Shown: positions 48,238-56,726 of the stretch, in pieces
Layout: each line of letters opens with the position of its first letter
Position numbering within the stretch: the first letter of the stretch is position 1
NCBI RefSeq assembly: GCF_001187785.1
Contig: NZ_CP012154.1
Span: 1,730,501 to 1,794,500 of the forward strand
Origin: Wenzhouxiangella marina
GTDB lineage: Bacteria > Pseudomonadota > Gammaproteobacteria > Xanthomonadales > Wenzhouxiangellaceae
DNA length: 64,000 nt
Direction of reading: 5' to 3'
Notes under the pieces: model-generated
The model's input: the letters and a program-made list of their open reading frames with translations, nothing else
What the model was told of the DNA's origin: nothing
The model's database searches: none
Program-made: the position numbers and the translations under genes

Positions 48238-48310
48238 CCCGCCTGATTCACCACCCGTTCTACGGCGGCACCACCAGGCCCTGCAACGAACGGGTGGTGA
48301 ACAAGGCGGG
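48238..48310. repeat. palindromic repeat element, short copy
   Basis: The left arm 48238-48260 (CCCGCCTGATTCACCACCCG then TTC) and the right arm 48288-48310 match as reverse complements at 21 of 23 positions. The right arm is identical to that of the 4.5-kb element except at the last base, and the loop shares ACCAGGCCC and GCAAC with it, lacking ~60 interior bases. It lies between the rplI terminator and dnaB. Confidence 0.85.
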
Positions 48311-48396
48311 TTTCAGGAGCGCGGTCGATCGGTGGGCCCGAGCTGGCGCTATACTGATCGACCCCCGATCGAGCGAGACCCGGAGCAGGACCTGGC

Positions 48397-49773
48397 ATGG
48401 CCGCTGAAGCACAACTGTCGACCCTGAGCAGCGCCAAGGCGCCGCCGCATTCGAACGAAGCCGAGCAGTCCCTGCTGGGCGCGTTGATGCTGAGCACGGA
48501 TGCCTGGGACAAGGTGGCCGATCAGATCGACGAGAGCGATTTCTATCGCGCCAATCATCGTCTGATCTACCGGGCCATCGCCGAACTCTGCCAGGGCGGG
48601 CAGCCCTGCGATGCCGTCACCGTGGCCGACTGGTTCGCCAGCCGTGACATGCTCGACAAGGTCGACGGGGGCGCCTACCTGACCATGCTCGCGAACGAGA
48701 CGCCGGGGCCGGCCAATGTGCTGGGCTATGCGAACATCGTTCGCGAGCGATCGATCCTGCGCCAGCTGATCGAGATCGGTACGTCGATCGCCGACGATGC
48801 GCTCCAGTCCGGCGGGCGCAACAGCAAGGAGCTGCTGGAAGAGGCCGAGAAGCGGATCTATGCCATCGCCGACCAGGGCGCCCACAAGCAGTCCGGCTAC
48901 GTGCCGATCCAGAAAGTCATGGCCGAGGCCATGGACCTGCTCAACGAGCTGCAGGAGAACGAAGGCGAACTGACCGGCGTGCCGACCGGGTTCTCCGAGC
49001 TCGACAAGCGCACGGCAGGCCTGCAGCCGACCGACCTGATCATCGTCGCGGCTCGACCCTCGATGGGCAAGACCACATTTTCCATGAACATCGCCGAGAA
49101 GGCCGCCATTCGCTACAAGGTGCCGGTGGCCGTGTTCTCGATGGAAATGTCGGACACGCAGCTGGTCATGCGCCTGTTCTCCTCCCTGGGGCAGATCGGC
49201 CAGGACAAGCTCCGCACCGGTCGCCTCGACAATCACGACTGGGTGAACCTGCGTTCGGCCATGACCATGCTCAAGGGCGCGCAGATGTTCATCGACCAGA
49301 CGCCCTCCCTGTCGCCCGTCGACCTGCGCGCGCGGGCGCGCCGCATGAAGCGCGACCACGACATCGGTCTGATCGTGATCGACTACCTGCAGCTGATGAA
49401 GGTGCCCGGCCTCGGTGAGAACCGCACTCAGGAAATCAGCGAGATCTCGCGCAGCCTGAAAGCCCTGGCCAAGGAGCTGCAGGTGCCGGTCATCGCCCTG
49501 TCGCAGCTCAACCGTGCCCTCGAACAACGCCCGGACAAGCGCCCGAAAATGGCCGACCTGCGCGAATCCGGCGCCATCGAGCAGGACGCGGACCTGATCC
49601 TGTTCATCTATCGTGACGAGGTCTACAACGAGGATTCGCCGGACAAGGGCAAGGCCGAGATCATCATCGGCAAGCACCGAAACGGCGCCACCGGACACTT
49701 CAACCTGAGCTTCCAGGGCGAGTTCCTGCGTTTTCGGGACTTCACCTACGACCACCACGGCCTCGACGGCTGA
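48397..49773 (+). CDS. dnaB: replicative DNA helicase DnaB
   Basis: Hexameric 5'-3' helicase at the replication fork. The 458-residue product has the N-terminal helical domain opening PPHSNEAEQSLLGALML and the RecA-type C-terminal domain with Walker A ARPSMGKT (~219-226), VFSMEMSD, Walker B LIVIDYLQLM, and LSQLNRALEQRPDKRPKMAD with the arginine-finger region. No intein interrupts the P-loop. A TATACT box 42 bases upstream may be its -10. alr follows after 54 bases. Confidence 0.98.
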   Translation: MAAEAQLSTLSSAKAPPHSNEAEQSLLGALMLSTDAWDKVADQIDESDFYRANHRLIYRAIAELCQGGQPCDAVTVADWFASRDMLDKVDGGAYLTMLANETPGPANVLGYANIVRERSILRQLIEIGTSIADDALQSGGRNSKELLEEAEKRIYAIADQGAHKQSGYVPIQKVMAEAMDLLNELQENEGELTGVPTGFSELDKRTAGLQPTDLIIVAARPSMGKTTFSMNIAEKAAIRYKVPVAVFSMEMSDTQLVMRLFSSLGQIGQDKLRTGRLDNHDWVNLRSAMTMLKGAQMFIDQTPSLSPVDLRARARRMKRDHDIGLIVIDYLQLMKVPGLGENRTQEISEISRSLKALAKELQVPVIALSQLNRALEQRPDKRPKMADLRESGAIEQDADLILFIYRDEVYNEDSPDKGKAEIIIGKHRNGATGHFNLSFQGEFLRFRDFTYDHHGLDG

Positions 49774-49827
49774 CCCGTATGAATCACGAATCATGCGGGC
49801 CAGGTCTGCCAGGACACCCGCCGTAGC

Positions 49828-50901
49828 ATGGCGCGCAACACCCTGGCACGAATCGACACCCGGGCCCTGAGTCACAACCTGGCTCGGATTCGCGAGCTGG
49901 CGCCTGACAGTCGGGTCATGGCCGTGGTCAAGGCCGATGCCTACGGTCACCGCCTCGACCTGTGCCTGCCGGCCCTGGCGTCTGCCGATCTGCTGGCCGT
50001 GGCGACCCTCGAGGAAGCCCGGGCCATCCGCCGGCTGGGTACCGGGCAGGCGATCCTGCTGCTCGAAGGGGTCAGCCACGACGAGGATCTGGCCGTGGCC
50101 GACGAGCTCGGCCTGGAACTCACGGTCCACCATGTGGCGCAGATCGAGGCCCTGGAGCGCTACGGGCGCTCCACCAGCCCGCGCCTGTGGCTGAAGATCG
50201 ACAGCGGCATGCACCGCCTCGGCGTGCCACCGGAGCAGGCGGCGGCGTGCCATGCGCGGCTTCGGCGCCTGGTGGGCGTCGAACAGGTCAATCTCATGAG
50301 CCACTTCGCTCGCGCCGACGAAGCCGACCCGGCGCCGACGGCCCGGCAGATGCAGCGTTTCGAGCAAGCGGTCGAGGGGCTCGAGGGCGAGCGTTGTCTG
50401 GCCAACTCGGCTGCCATCGTTGCTCATCCCGGAAGTCGGGCCGACTGGGTGCGGGCCGGTATCCTGCTCTACGGCATCTCGCCCTTCGAGGATGGCCATG
50501 CCGGCGAGCTCGGCTTTCGACCCGTCATGACCCTGGTCAGCGAGCTGATCGCGATCAACGAGGTGGCGGCCGGAGAGGCGATCGGCTATGGCGCCCGCTT
50601 CAGGACCGAGCGGGATCTGCGGGTGGGGGTCGCTTCCATCGGCTACGGGGACGGTTATCCCCGCAGCCTGGTCGACGGCAGTCCGGTACTCGTGGATGGA
50701 CATCGCTGCGCCCTGGCCGGGCGAGTGTCGATGGACATGATCACCATCGATCTGACTGCCTGCCCGGGGGCCAGTATCGGTTCGCCCGTGGTCCTGTGGG
50801 GCGATGGGCTTCCGGTGGAAGAGGTGGCCCGGCACGCCGGCACCATCCCCTATGAACTGGTCTGCCGCATTACCCGCCGGGTTCGCTACCGAGGATGCTG
50901 A
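49828..50901 (+). CDS. alr: alanine racemase
   Basis: PLP enzyme making D-alanine for peptidoglycan. The 357-residue product has the PLP-lysine motif VVKADAYGH (K35), the LKIDSGMHRLG segment, GIKLYG-like GILLYGISPF, AIGYGARFRTERDLRVG and MDMITIDLT near the second catalytic Tyr region. It sits in the standard dnaB-alr order. A dedicated alanine dehydrogenase is also in this window at 11.2 kb, but not linked. Confidence 0.97.
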   Translation: MARNTLARIDTRALSHNLARIRELAPDSRVMAVVKADAYGHRLDLCLPALASADLLAVATLEEARAIRRLGTGQAILLLEGVSHDEDLAVADELGLELTVHHVAQIEALERYGRSTSPRLWLKIDSGMHRLGVPPEQAAACHARLRRLVGVEQVNLMSHFARADEADPAPTARQMQRFEQAVEGLEGERCLANSAAIVAHPGSRADWVRAGILLYGISPFEDGHAGELGFRPVMTLVSELIAINEVAAGEAIGYGARFRTERDLRVGVASIGYGDGYPRSLVDGSPVLVDGHRCALAGRVSMDMITIDLTACPGASIGSPVVLWGDGLPVEEVARHAGTIPYELVCRITRRVRYRGC

Positions 50902-50982
50902 GACGCGTGGATCGTGCCGATCGAGACCGCAGGGCCCGCGCTGCGATACAATACTCGGCCGTTTCGACGCCCTGACAGACCC

Positions 50983-52326
50983 ATGGCCGGCAAGCTCTAC
51001 ATCAAGACGCACGGTTGCCAGATGAACGAGTACGACTCGGACAAGATGGCCGACGTGCTCGCCGCCTCGCACGGCATGACCCTGACCGACTCTCCGGAGG
51101 ACGCCGACGTCATCCTGATCAATACCTGCTCGATCCGCGAGAAGGCGCAGGAAAAGGTGTTCTCCCAGCTTGGCAAGTGGCGCCCACTCAAGGAGCGCAA
51201 TCCCGACGTGGTCATCGGGGTCGGCGGCTGCGTCGCCAGCCAGGAGGGCGAGGGCATCGTCAAGCGCGCGCCCTTCGTCGATCTGGTGTTCGGGCCGCAG
51301 ACCATCCATCGCCTGCCCGGCATGGTGGATCAGGCCAGGGACAGCCGCAAGCCGGCCATCGACATCAGCTTTCCGGAGATCGAGAAGTTCGACAATCTGC
51401 CGCCGGCCGGGAAGCAGGGCGCCAGCGCCTTCGTCTCGATCATGGAGGGCTGCAGCAAGTACTGCACCTTCTGCGTCGTGCCCTACACGCGCGGCGAAGA
51501 GGTCTCTCGACCGCTCGACGACGTCATCGCCGAGGTTGCCGAGCTGGCCGAGCGTGGCGTGGTCGAGATCAACCTGCTCGGCCAGAACGTCAACGCCTAC
51601 CGGGGTCCCATGCACGGTGGCGGCACGGCGGATCTGGCACTCCTGATCCACTACGTGTCGCACATCGAGGGCGTCGAGCGCATCCGCTTCACCACCTCGC
51701 ATCCGGTCGAGTTCTCCGACAGCCTGATCGAGGCCTTCCGTGACGTGCCGAAGCTGGCCAACTACCTGCACCTGCCGGTCCAGGCCGGCTCCGACCGCAT
51801 CCTGTCCTTGATGAAGCGTGGGCACACGGTGCTGGAGTACAAACAGAAGATCCGCAAGTTGCGCGAGGTGCGACCCGATATCGCCCTGTCCTCGGACTTC
51901 ATCGTCGGTTTTCCCGGCGAGACGGAAAGCGATTTCGAGCAGACCATGGACCTGGTCAGGACGCTCAATTTCGACCAGAGCTTCAGCTTCATCTACTCCG
52001 CTCGGCCCGGGACGCCGGCCTCGAACTTCCCGGACAACGTCAGCCTGGAGGAGAAGAAGGCCAGACTTCAGCGCCTGCAGGCCCAGATCAATGCCCAGGC
52101 CGCGGCCTTTTCCGAGGCCATGGTCGGCAGCGATCAGCGCATCGTCGTCGAAGGGCCGAGCAAGAAGAACCCGGCCGAACTGGCGGGTCGCACGGAAAAC
52201 AACCGGGTCGTCAACTTCCCGGGTCCGGCCGAGCTGATCGGGCGTATGGCCACGGTCAGGATCACGGCCGCGCTGTCCAATTCCCTGCGCGGACGTCTGG
52301 TCGGCGACCAGGACCAGGCTGCCTGA
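50983..52326 (+). CDS. miaB: tRNA-2-methylthio-N6-dimethylallyladenosine synthase MiaB
   Basis: Radical-SAM methylthiotransferase modifying A37 of UNN-decoding tRNAs. The 447-residue product has the N-terminal UPF0004 domain with its three Cys ([29 protein letters not shown]), the radical-SAM CSKYCTFC (C157, C161, C164), and a C-terminal TRAM domain (~375-440). The ATG at 50983 is preferred over an upstream GTG whose extension is unlike MiaB. It abuts phoH with no gap. Confidence 0.97.
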   Translation: MAGKLYIKTHGCQMNEYDSDKMADVLAASHGMTLTDSPEDADVILINTCSIREKAQEKVFSQLGKWRPLKERNPDVVIGVGGCVASQEGEGIVKRAPFVDLVFGPQTIHRLPGMVDQARDSRKPAIDISFPEIEKFDNLPPAGKQGASAFVSIMEGCSKYCTFCVVPYTRGEEVSRPLDDVIAEVAELAERGVVEINLLGQNVNAYRGPMHGGGTADLALLIHYVSHIEGVERIRFTTSHPVEFSDSLIEAFRDVPKLANYLHLPVQAGSDRILSLMKRGHTVLEYKQKIRKLREVRPDIALSSDFIVGFPGETESDFEQTMDLVRTLNFDQSFSFIYSARPGTPASNFPDNVSLEEKKARLQRLQAQINAQAAAFSEAMVGSDQRIVVEGPSKKNPAELAGRTENNRVVNFPGPAELIGRMATVRITAALSNSLRGRLVGDQDQAA

Positions 52327-53310
52327 ATGAGCAAGCCTGCCTCGGCGATCACGCTCGAACTCGAACCCGCCGACAACGAGCGACTGGCCAATCTCTGCGG
52401 CCACCTCGACGACCACCTCCGACTGCTCGAGAAGCGTCTGGGCGTGTCGATCGCGGGACGCGGCAACGTCTTCAGCATCGAAGGCGAGGCCGATGCCGTG
52501 CAGGCGGGCCGGCGCGTGCTGCGCAAGCTCTACCGCCAGACCGAGCGCGAGGTGCTGACGCCGGCACTGGTCAATCTGCAGCTCCAGCAATCCGGCCTGG
52601 ACGAGCAGGAAAGCGAAGCCGAGAGCGAGATCGCGATTCGCACCCGGCGCGGCCTGATCCGGGGCCGTGGGCCGAACCAGAAGCGCTACCTCGAGCGAAT
52701 CGCCAGCTGCGATGTCAATTTCGGAGTCGGTCCCGCCGGGACCGGCAAGACCTTCCTGGCCGTGGCCTGCGCCGTCGATGCCCTCGAAAGCGATCGGGTT
52801 CAGCGCATCGTGCTGGTCCGCCCGGCCGTCGAGGCGGGCGAGCGCCTGGGGTTTCTGCCCGGTGATCTGGCCCAGAAGGTCGACCCCTACCTGCGGCCGC
52901 TGCACGATGCCCTTTACGAGATGCTGGGCTTCGAGCAGGCCGCGCGCCTGTCCGAGCGCAACGTCATCGAAGTGGCGCCCCTGGCCTACATGCGCGGCCG
53001 CACGCTCAATGATGCCTTCGTGATTCTCGATGAGGCGCAGAACACGACATCGGAACAGATGAAGATGTTCCTGACCCGGATCGGCTTCGGTTCCAAGGCG
53101 GTCATCACGGGGGACATGACCCAGATCGACCTGCCGGCGAACGTGACTTCGGGTCTGCGTCAGGCGATCGGCCTCCTCAAGGACATCGAGGGCGTGAGCC
53201 AGACCTTCTTCGACTCACGCGATGTGGTTCGGCACCCGATCGTGCGCCGAATCGTGGAAGCCTACGAACGAGCCGACGAGCTCAAGGACGAACGCAGAAA
53301 TGAGCGCTAA
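52327..53310 (+). CDS. PhoH-family ATPase (YbeZ)
   Basis: A 327-residue P-loop protein with an N-terminal KH-like region (~10-75) and an ATPase domain: Walker A GPAGTGKT (~136-143), VRPAVEAGERLGFLPGD and Walker B VILDEAQNTT. PhoH/YbeZ is thought to act with YbeY in RNA metabolism. Its ATG directly follows the miaB stop, and its 3' end overlaps ybeY by 11 bases, so the miaB-phoH-ybeY-corC operon is tightly coupled. Confidence 0.95.
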   Translation: MSKPASAITLELEPADNERLANLCGHLDDHLRLLEKRLGVSIAGRGNVFSIEGEADAVQAGRRVLRKLYRQTEREVLTPALVNLQLQQSGLDEQESEAESEIAIRTRRGLIRGRGPNQKRYLERIASCDVNFGVGPAGTGKTFLAVACAVDALESDRVQRIVLVRPAVEAGERLGFLPGDLAQKVDPYLRPLHDALYEMLGFEQAARLSERNVIEVAPLAYMRGRTLNDAFVILDEAQNTTSEQMKMFLTRIGFGSKAVITGDMTQIDLPANVTSGLRQAIGLLKDIEGVSQTFFDSRDVVRHPIVRRIVEAYERADELKDERRNER

Positions 53311-53773
53311 CGACCTGATCGAAATGGAAGTTCAGCGGGAGGTCGATGATCCTGCGCTGCCGGATGACGAGGCCCTGCGCCGCTGGGTCGAGCCAGTGCT
53401 GCGAGAGGAGGGAGCCGTCATGTTCAACCTCCGCCTCGTCGACCAGGCCGAGGGCTGGGCACTCAACCGGCAGTGGCGCGGCAAGGATTATCCGACCAAT
53501 GTGCTGAGCTTCCCGGCGTCTTCCCCCGCGATCGAAGGCCGGCGAGTGCTCGGGGACATCGTGCTCTGCGCGCCCGTGATCGAGCGCGAAGCGGTGGAGC
53601 AGGGCAAGGCACTCGAGGCACACTGGGCACATCTGGTCGTGCACGGGCTCTTGCATTTGCTCGGCTTCGACCATACTCATGCCGAACAGGCCGAGGCGAT
53701 GGAAGCGCGTGAGATCGCGCTGATGGCGGAACTCGGCTTCGACAACCCTTATGAATCTGACGATGCATCCTGA
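53300..53773 (+). CDS. ybeY: endoribonuclease YbeY
   Basis: Zinc-dependent RNase for 16S rRNA 3'-end maturation and 70S quality control. The 157-residue product has the invariant zinc motif HGLLHLLGFDH (H3xH5xH) and TNVLSFP upstream. The ATG at 53300 (MSANDLIEME) overlaps the phoH end. It is followed by corC after about 50 bases. Confidence 0.96.
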   Translation: MSANDLIEMEVQREVDDPALPDDEALRRWVEPVLREEGAVMFNLRLVDQAEGWALNRQWRGKDYPTNVLSFPASSPAIEGRRVLGDIVLCAPVIEREAVEQGKALEAHWAHLVVHGLLHLLGFDHTHAEQAEAMEAREIALMAELGFDNPYESDDAS

Positions 53774-53824
53774 TACAAGCTCCACCCATTCCTGCCGGCC
53801 CCTCGCAGGCCGCGCCTCCATCCG

Positions 53825-54658
53825 ATGAGCGACGACGGTTCCGGGAGTACCAGCTCCGCCTCGCGCGGCTGGCTCGAGAAGCTGGGCCGTGCCTTCGGCG
53901 GTGAACCTCGCAGTCGCGACGACCTGATCGAACTGCTTCGCGACGTTTCCGAGCAGGGCCTGATCGAGGCCGACACGCTGGCCATGCTCGAAGGGGCCCT
54001 GGAAGTCGATGAGCTCCAGGTGCGTGACGTGATGATTCCGCGCTCGCACATGGTGGTCATCCCGGAGAATGCCGGCCTGGACGAGATCCTGCCACTGATC
54101 ATCGAATCGGGGCATTCGCGCTTCCCCGTGGTCGGGGAAGACAAGGACGAGATCCGGGGCATCCTGCTGGCCAAGGACCTTCTGCGTCTGGTCGCCGGCG
54201 ACAAGCCCGAGCTGTCGGAGCTGCTGCGGTCGGCGGTCATCATTCCCGAGTCGAAGCGTCTCAACGTGCTGCTCAGGGAATTCCGGGTCAGCAAGAATCA
54301 CATGGCCATCGTGGTTGACGAGTATGGCGGCGTGTCCGGTCTGATCACCATCGAGGACGTACTGGAGGAGATCGTCGGTGACATCGACGATGAGCACGAC
54401 GCCGAGGCGGTCGAGGATATCCGGCGTCTGGACGATGCGCGCTACCTCGTCCAGGCCCTGACGACGATCGATGATTTCAACGACGCGCTCGGCACCGATT
54501 TCAGTGACGACGACTACGACACGATCGGGGGCCTGGTGGTGGCGGAGTTCGGACGGCTGCCCGAGGCCGGGGAGTCGGTGCAGATCGGCGAGTGGGCCTT
54601 CAAGGTGACCAGCGCAGACGACCGTCGCCTGCACGCCATGGAAGTCACCCCGGTCTGA
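53825..54658 (+). CDS. CorC/YbeX-like CBS-domain protein
   Basis: A 277-residue cytoplasmic protein with two CBS domains (~65-190; DVMIPRSHMVVI, FPVVGEDKDEIRGILLAKDLL, MAIVVDEYGGVSGLITIEDVLEEIVGDI) and a C-terminal CorC/HlyC transporter-associated domain (~205-275). It is linked to Mg/Co efflux and to ribosome metabolism in E. coli. It closes the miaB-phoH-ybeY-corC block; the next gene starts 3 bases later. Confidence 0.94.
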   Translation: MSDDGSGSTSSASRGWLEKLGRAFGGEPRSRDDLIELLRDVSEQGLIEADTLAMLEGALEVDELQVRDVMIPRSHMVVIPENAGLDEILPLIIESGHSRFPVVGEDKDEIRGILLAKDLLRLVAGDKPELSELLRSAVIIPESKRLNVLLREFRVSKNHMAIVVDEYGGVSGLITIEDVLEEIVGDIDDEHDAEAVEDIRRLDDARYLVQALTTIDDFNDALGTDFSDDDYDTIGGLVVAEFGRLPEAGESVQIGEWAFKVTSADDRRLHAMEVTPV

Positions 54659-54661
54659 TCC

Positions 54662-55825
54662 GTGCGTCGGGTCCTGAGCTGTCTCTTCGCCCTGCTGCTG
54701 CTCGCACCGATCTCCTCGCTGCGGGCGCAGGAGGCCTGGCTGGTGACCTATGGTCCCGGCCAGGAAGTCTGGGAGCTGTTCGGGCACAACGCGATCTGGA
54801 TTCGTGACGAAGAGCGAGGTCTCGATCACAGCTTCAGCTTCGGCTACTTCGAACTGGGCCGTGACGGCTTCTATCGGGATTTCGCCCGCGGCATCATGCC
54901 GTACTACGGTGCGGCGACGCGGATCGATCGGGAGTTCGAGTTCTATCGCGAGCGCGGGCGTTCGATTCGGGTGCAGCGATTGAATCTGGACGAGGCCAGG
55001 ATCGCCGCACTCTACGATCGCCTGCACGAGTCGATCTTCCCGCAGCCGCAGTACTACCCCTACGATTACTACCTGGCCAATTGTTCGACCTGGCTGCGTG
55101 ACCTGCTCGATGAAGTGACCAACGGCGCCCTGCGCGAGCCCCTGAGCAGCCGGCCTGCCGTGCGCAATTTCCGGGATCACACGCGGGCGATGACCTCCCA
55201 TCGCTTCTGGCTGCACACGGGGATCATGACCCTGCTGGGTCCGGCCGTCGATCGACCCATCACCGTCTGGGACGAGGCCTTCTTGCCCGTGCGCCTGGCC
55301 GATTCCCTGGTGGGTCTGCCCTACGGGGAGGGCGCTCTGGTGCTCGAGGACCGAGTGCTGCTCGATGCCGATCCGATCAATGATCGCCCGAACGAGCCGA
55401 GTGTCTGGCCGATCAGCCTCGGCCTGGGCCTGCTCAGCCTGGGCTTGCTGATGTGGCCCGCCATGGCCCAGCGGCGTCAGCGCCTGGCCGCTCTGACCCG
55501 GACCCTGGCCGCCCTGGCTGCGGGTGCGGCCGGGCTCGTGCTGGCCATGATGTGGATCGGCTCCGGGCATGAGGCGACCTGGCGCAATGCCATGCTGCTG
55601 GTGCTCAATCCATTCTGGCTGTTGTTGCTACTGCCCCTGAAGGACCGGCCGTATCGAATCCTGGCCTGGTCACTGATGTGTCTGGCGCTGCTGGGTGCGA
55701 TCTACCTGGTCATTCCCATCGGTCAGTTTCGTCTGGACCAGATGCTCTGGTACGGGCCCCTGACGCTTGGGCTGGGCCTGTCCGCCCTTCAGCGTCGTTC
55801 CGAGGTCAGCAGCAAGTCCAGATAG
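54662..55825 (+). CDS. DUF4105-domain membrane protein
   Basis: A 387-residue protein with a signal peptide (RRVLSCLFALLLLAPISSLRA), a periplasmic DUF4105 domain (~25-220) including WELFGHNAIWIRD, FGYFEL and YYLANCSTWLRDLLDE (a candidate Cys/His peptidase-like core), then four or five C-terminal transmembrane segments (~250-375). The start is GTG at 54662. It is 3 bases after corC. The function is unknown; the domain resembles NlpC-like cysteine peptidases in motif order. Its 3' end overlaps the convergent CYTH gene by 37 bases. Confidence 0.8.
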   Translation: MRRVLSCLFALLLLAPISSLRAQEAWLVTYGPGQEVWELFGHNAIWIRDEERGLDHSFSFGYFELGRDGFYRDFARGIMPYYGAATRIDREFEFYRERGRSIRVQRLNLDEARIAALYDRLHESIFPQPQYYPYDYYLANCSTWLRDLLDEVTNGALREPLSSRPAVRNFRDHTRAMTSHRFWLHTGIMTLLGPAVDRPITVWDEAFLPVRLADSLVGLPYGEGALVLEDRVLLDADPINDRPNEPSVWPISLGLGLLSLGLLMWPAMAQRRQRLAALTRTLAALAAGAAGLVLAMMWIGSGHEATWRNAMLLVLNPFWLLLLLPLKDRPYRILAWSLMCLALLGAIYLVIPIGQFRLDQMLWYGPLTLGLGLSALQRRSEVSSKSR

Positions 55826-56310
55826 GCACCCTCGATCAGGTCCGCCGGTTCGATTCCCAGTGCCTGCATCAGCTCGTCGGCCTCTCGTACCCCCTCCGCT
55901 TCGGATTCCCCGGGTGCCAGCACCACTTCGAGTTCCATGAAGCTCCCGAGCCCCTCGACCTCGTCAAGGTGGATCCGGGTCCGTCCGGCCATCAGCAGTA
56001 GGCGTCGTTTGCGGACGCGGCCCAGGATTCCCAGCGACTCGCTGAGCGTTGTCCGAAGGCCTGCGGGATCGTCGGTCGGGCTGATGGAATAGCGACTGGT
56101 CTTGGGTCCGGCCTGATCAGCCCGCCGATAGGCGATCAGTTCGCCTCGACCATTGCCGAAGTCCCGTAGCTTGAGACGACCGTTCGTGCAGTGGAAGAAG
56201 GTGTCGTCCTGATGGAGCACTTCCGCGGAACCGTCCGATCGCTGGCGGGCAAGCTCTTCAAGGGCTCGGGGTCGGTTCACTTTGGCCTTGATTTCGATAT
56301 TGCTCGGCAT
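55789..56310 (-). CDS. CYTH-domain (class IV adenylate cyclase-like) protein
   Basis: A 173-residue protein starting MPSNIEIKAKVNRP, the EIKAK variant of the CYTH ExExK signature, followed by LKLRDFGNGRGELIAYRRAD, VRKRRLLLMAGRTRIHLDEVEGLGSF and FMELEVVL. CYTH enzymes are thiamine triphosphatases, tripolyphosphatases or adenylate cyclases; which of these cannot be decided. The ATG at 56310 is chosen over an upstream start because the signature must be N-terminal. It overlaps the DUF4105 gene at its 3' end. Confidence 0.85.
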   Translation of the reverse strand: MPSNIEIKAKVNRPRALEELARQRSDGSAEVLHQDDTFFHCTNGRLKLRDFGNGRGELIAYRRADQAGPKTSRYSISPTDDPAGLRTTLSESLGILGRVRKRRLLLMAGRTRIHLDEVEGLGSFMELEVVLAPGESEAEGVREADELMQALGIEPADLIEGAYLDLLLTSERR

Positions 56311-56402
56311 GGTCGCGATTTCCTCACCGGGGGCCGGGATGGTAACTTGCGAGCGAAAGCGGCACAATGTGAACTCCGTCAGCTTCGGGAGGGTGTTTTT
56401 CC

Positions 56403-56726
56403 ATGATGCAATCGCATCGAGCGCAGGCGCGAAAGTCCGAGGGTGGCGGCTGGGACTATCCGTTCTTCATCGTGGCCATGATTGCGGCAGTCTGCTTCGG
56501 ATTGACGCGTTTCGAATTCCTGCCCGTGGACGGAACCCTCTACAGCCTCATCGATGCAATCTGGGGCTTGACCGGTTTCTTTTTCCGCTGGGCGGCCGAT
56601 CGGGTCCATGTCCTCATTCCAAGCCTGCCCGGTTCCCTGGCCGGGCCGATGTCGGCCCTGATCGGGCTACTGCTCTATCTGCTGGCCGACTCGGTGTGGC
56701 AGCGCCTCAGGAACATGCGTCGCTGA
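56403..56726 (+). CDS. small membrane protein of unknown function
   Basis: A 107-residue protein with a basic N terminus, two hydrophobic segments (~20-36 and ~81-96), a weaker one between (LIDAIWGLTGFFFRWAAD) and a basic C terminus. No family is recognised. It ends exactly where the convergent oxoprolinase gene ends (stops adjacent), leaving no terminator space. Confidence 0.6.
   Translation: MMQSHRAQARKSEGGGWDYPFFIVAMIAAVCFGLTRFEFLPVDGTLYSLIDAIWGLTGFFFRWAADRVHVLIPSLPGSLAGPMSALIGLLLYLLADSVWQRLRNMRR

Noticed and set aside
48349-52905. A very long open frame on the minus strand opposite dnaB, alr, miaB and phoH
   Set aside because: It lies antisense to four strongly conserved genes, has a His/Gln/Asp-rich composition typical of mirrored high-GC codons and shows no domain.
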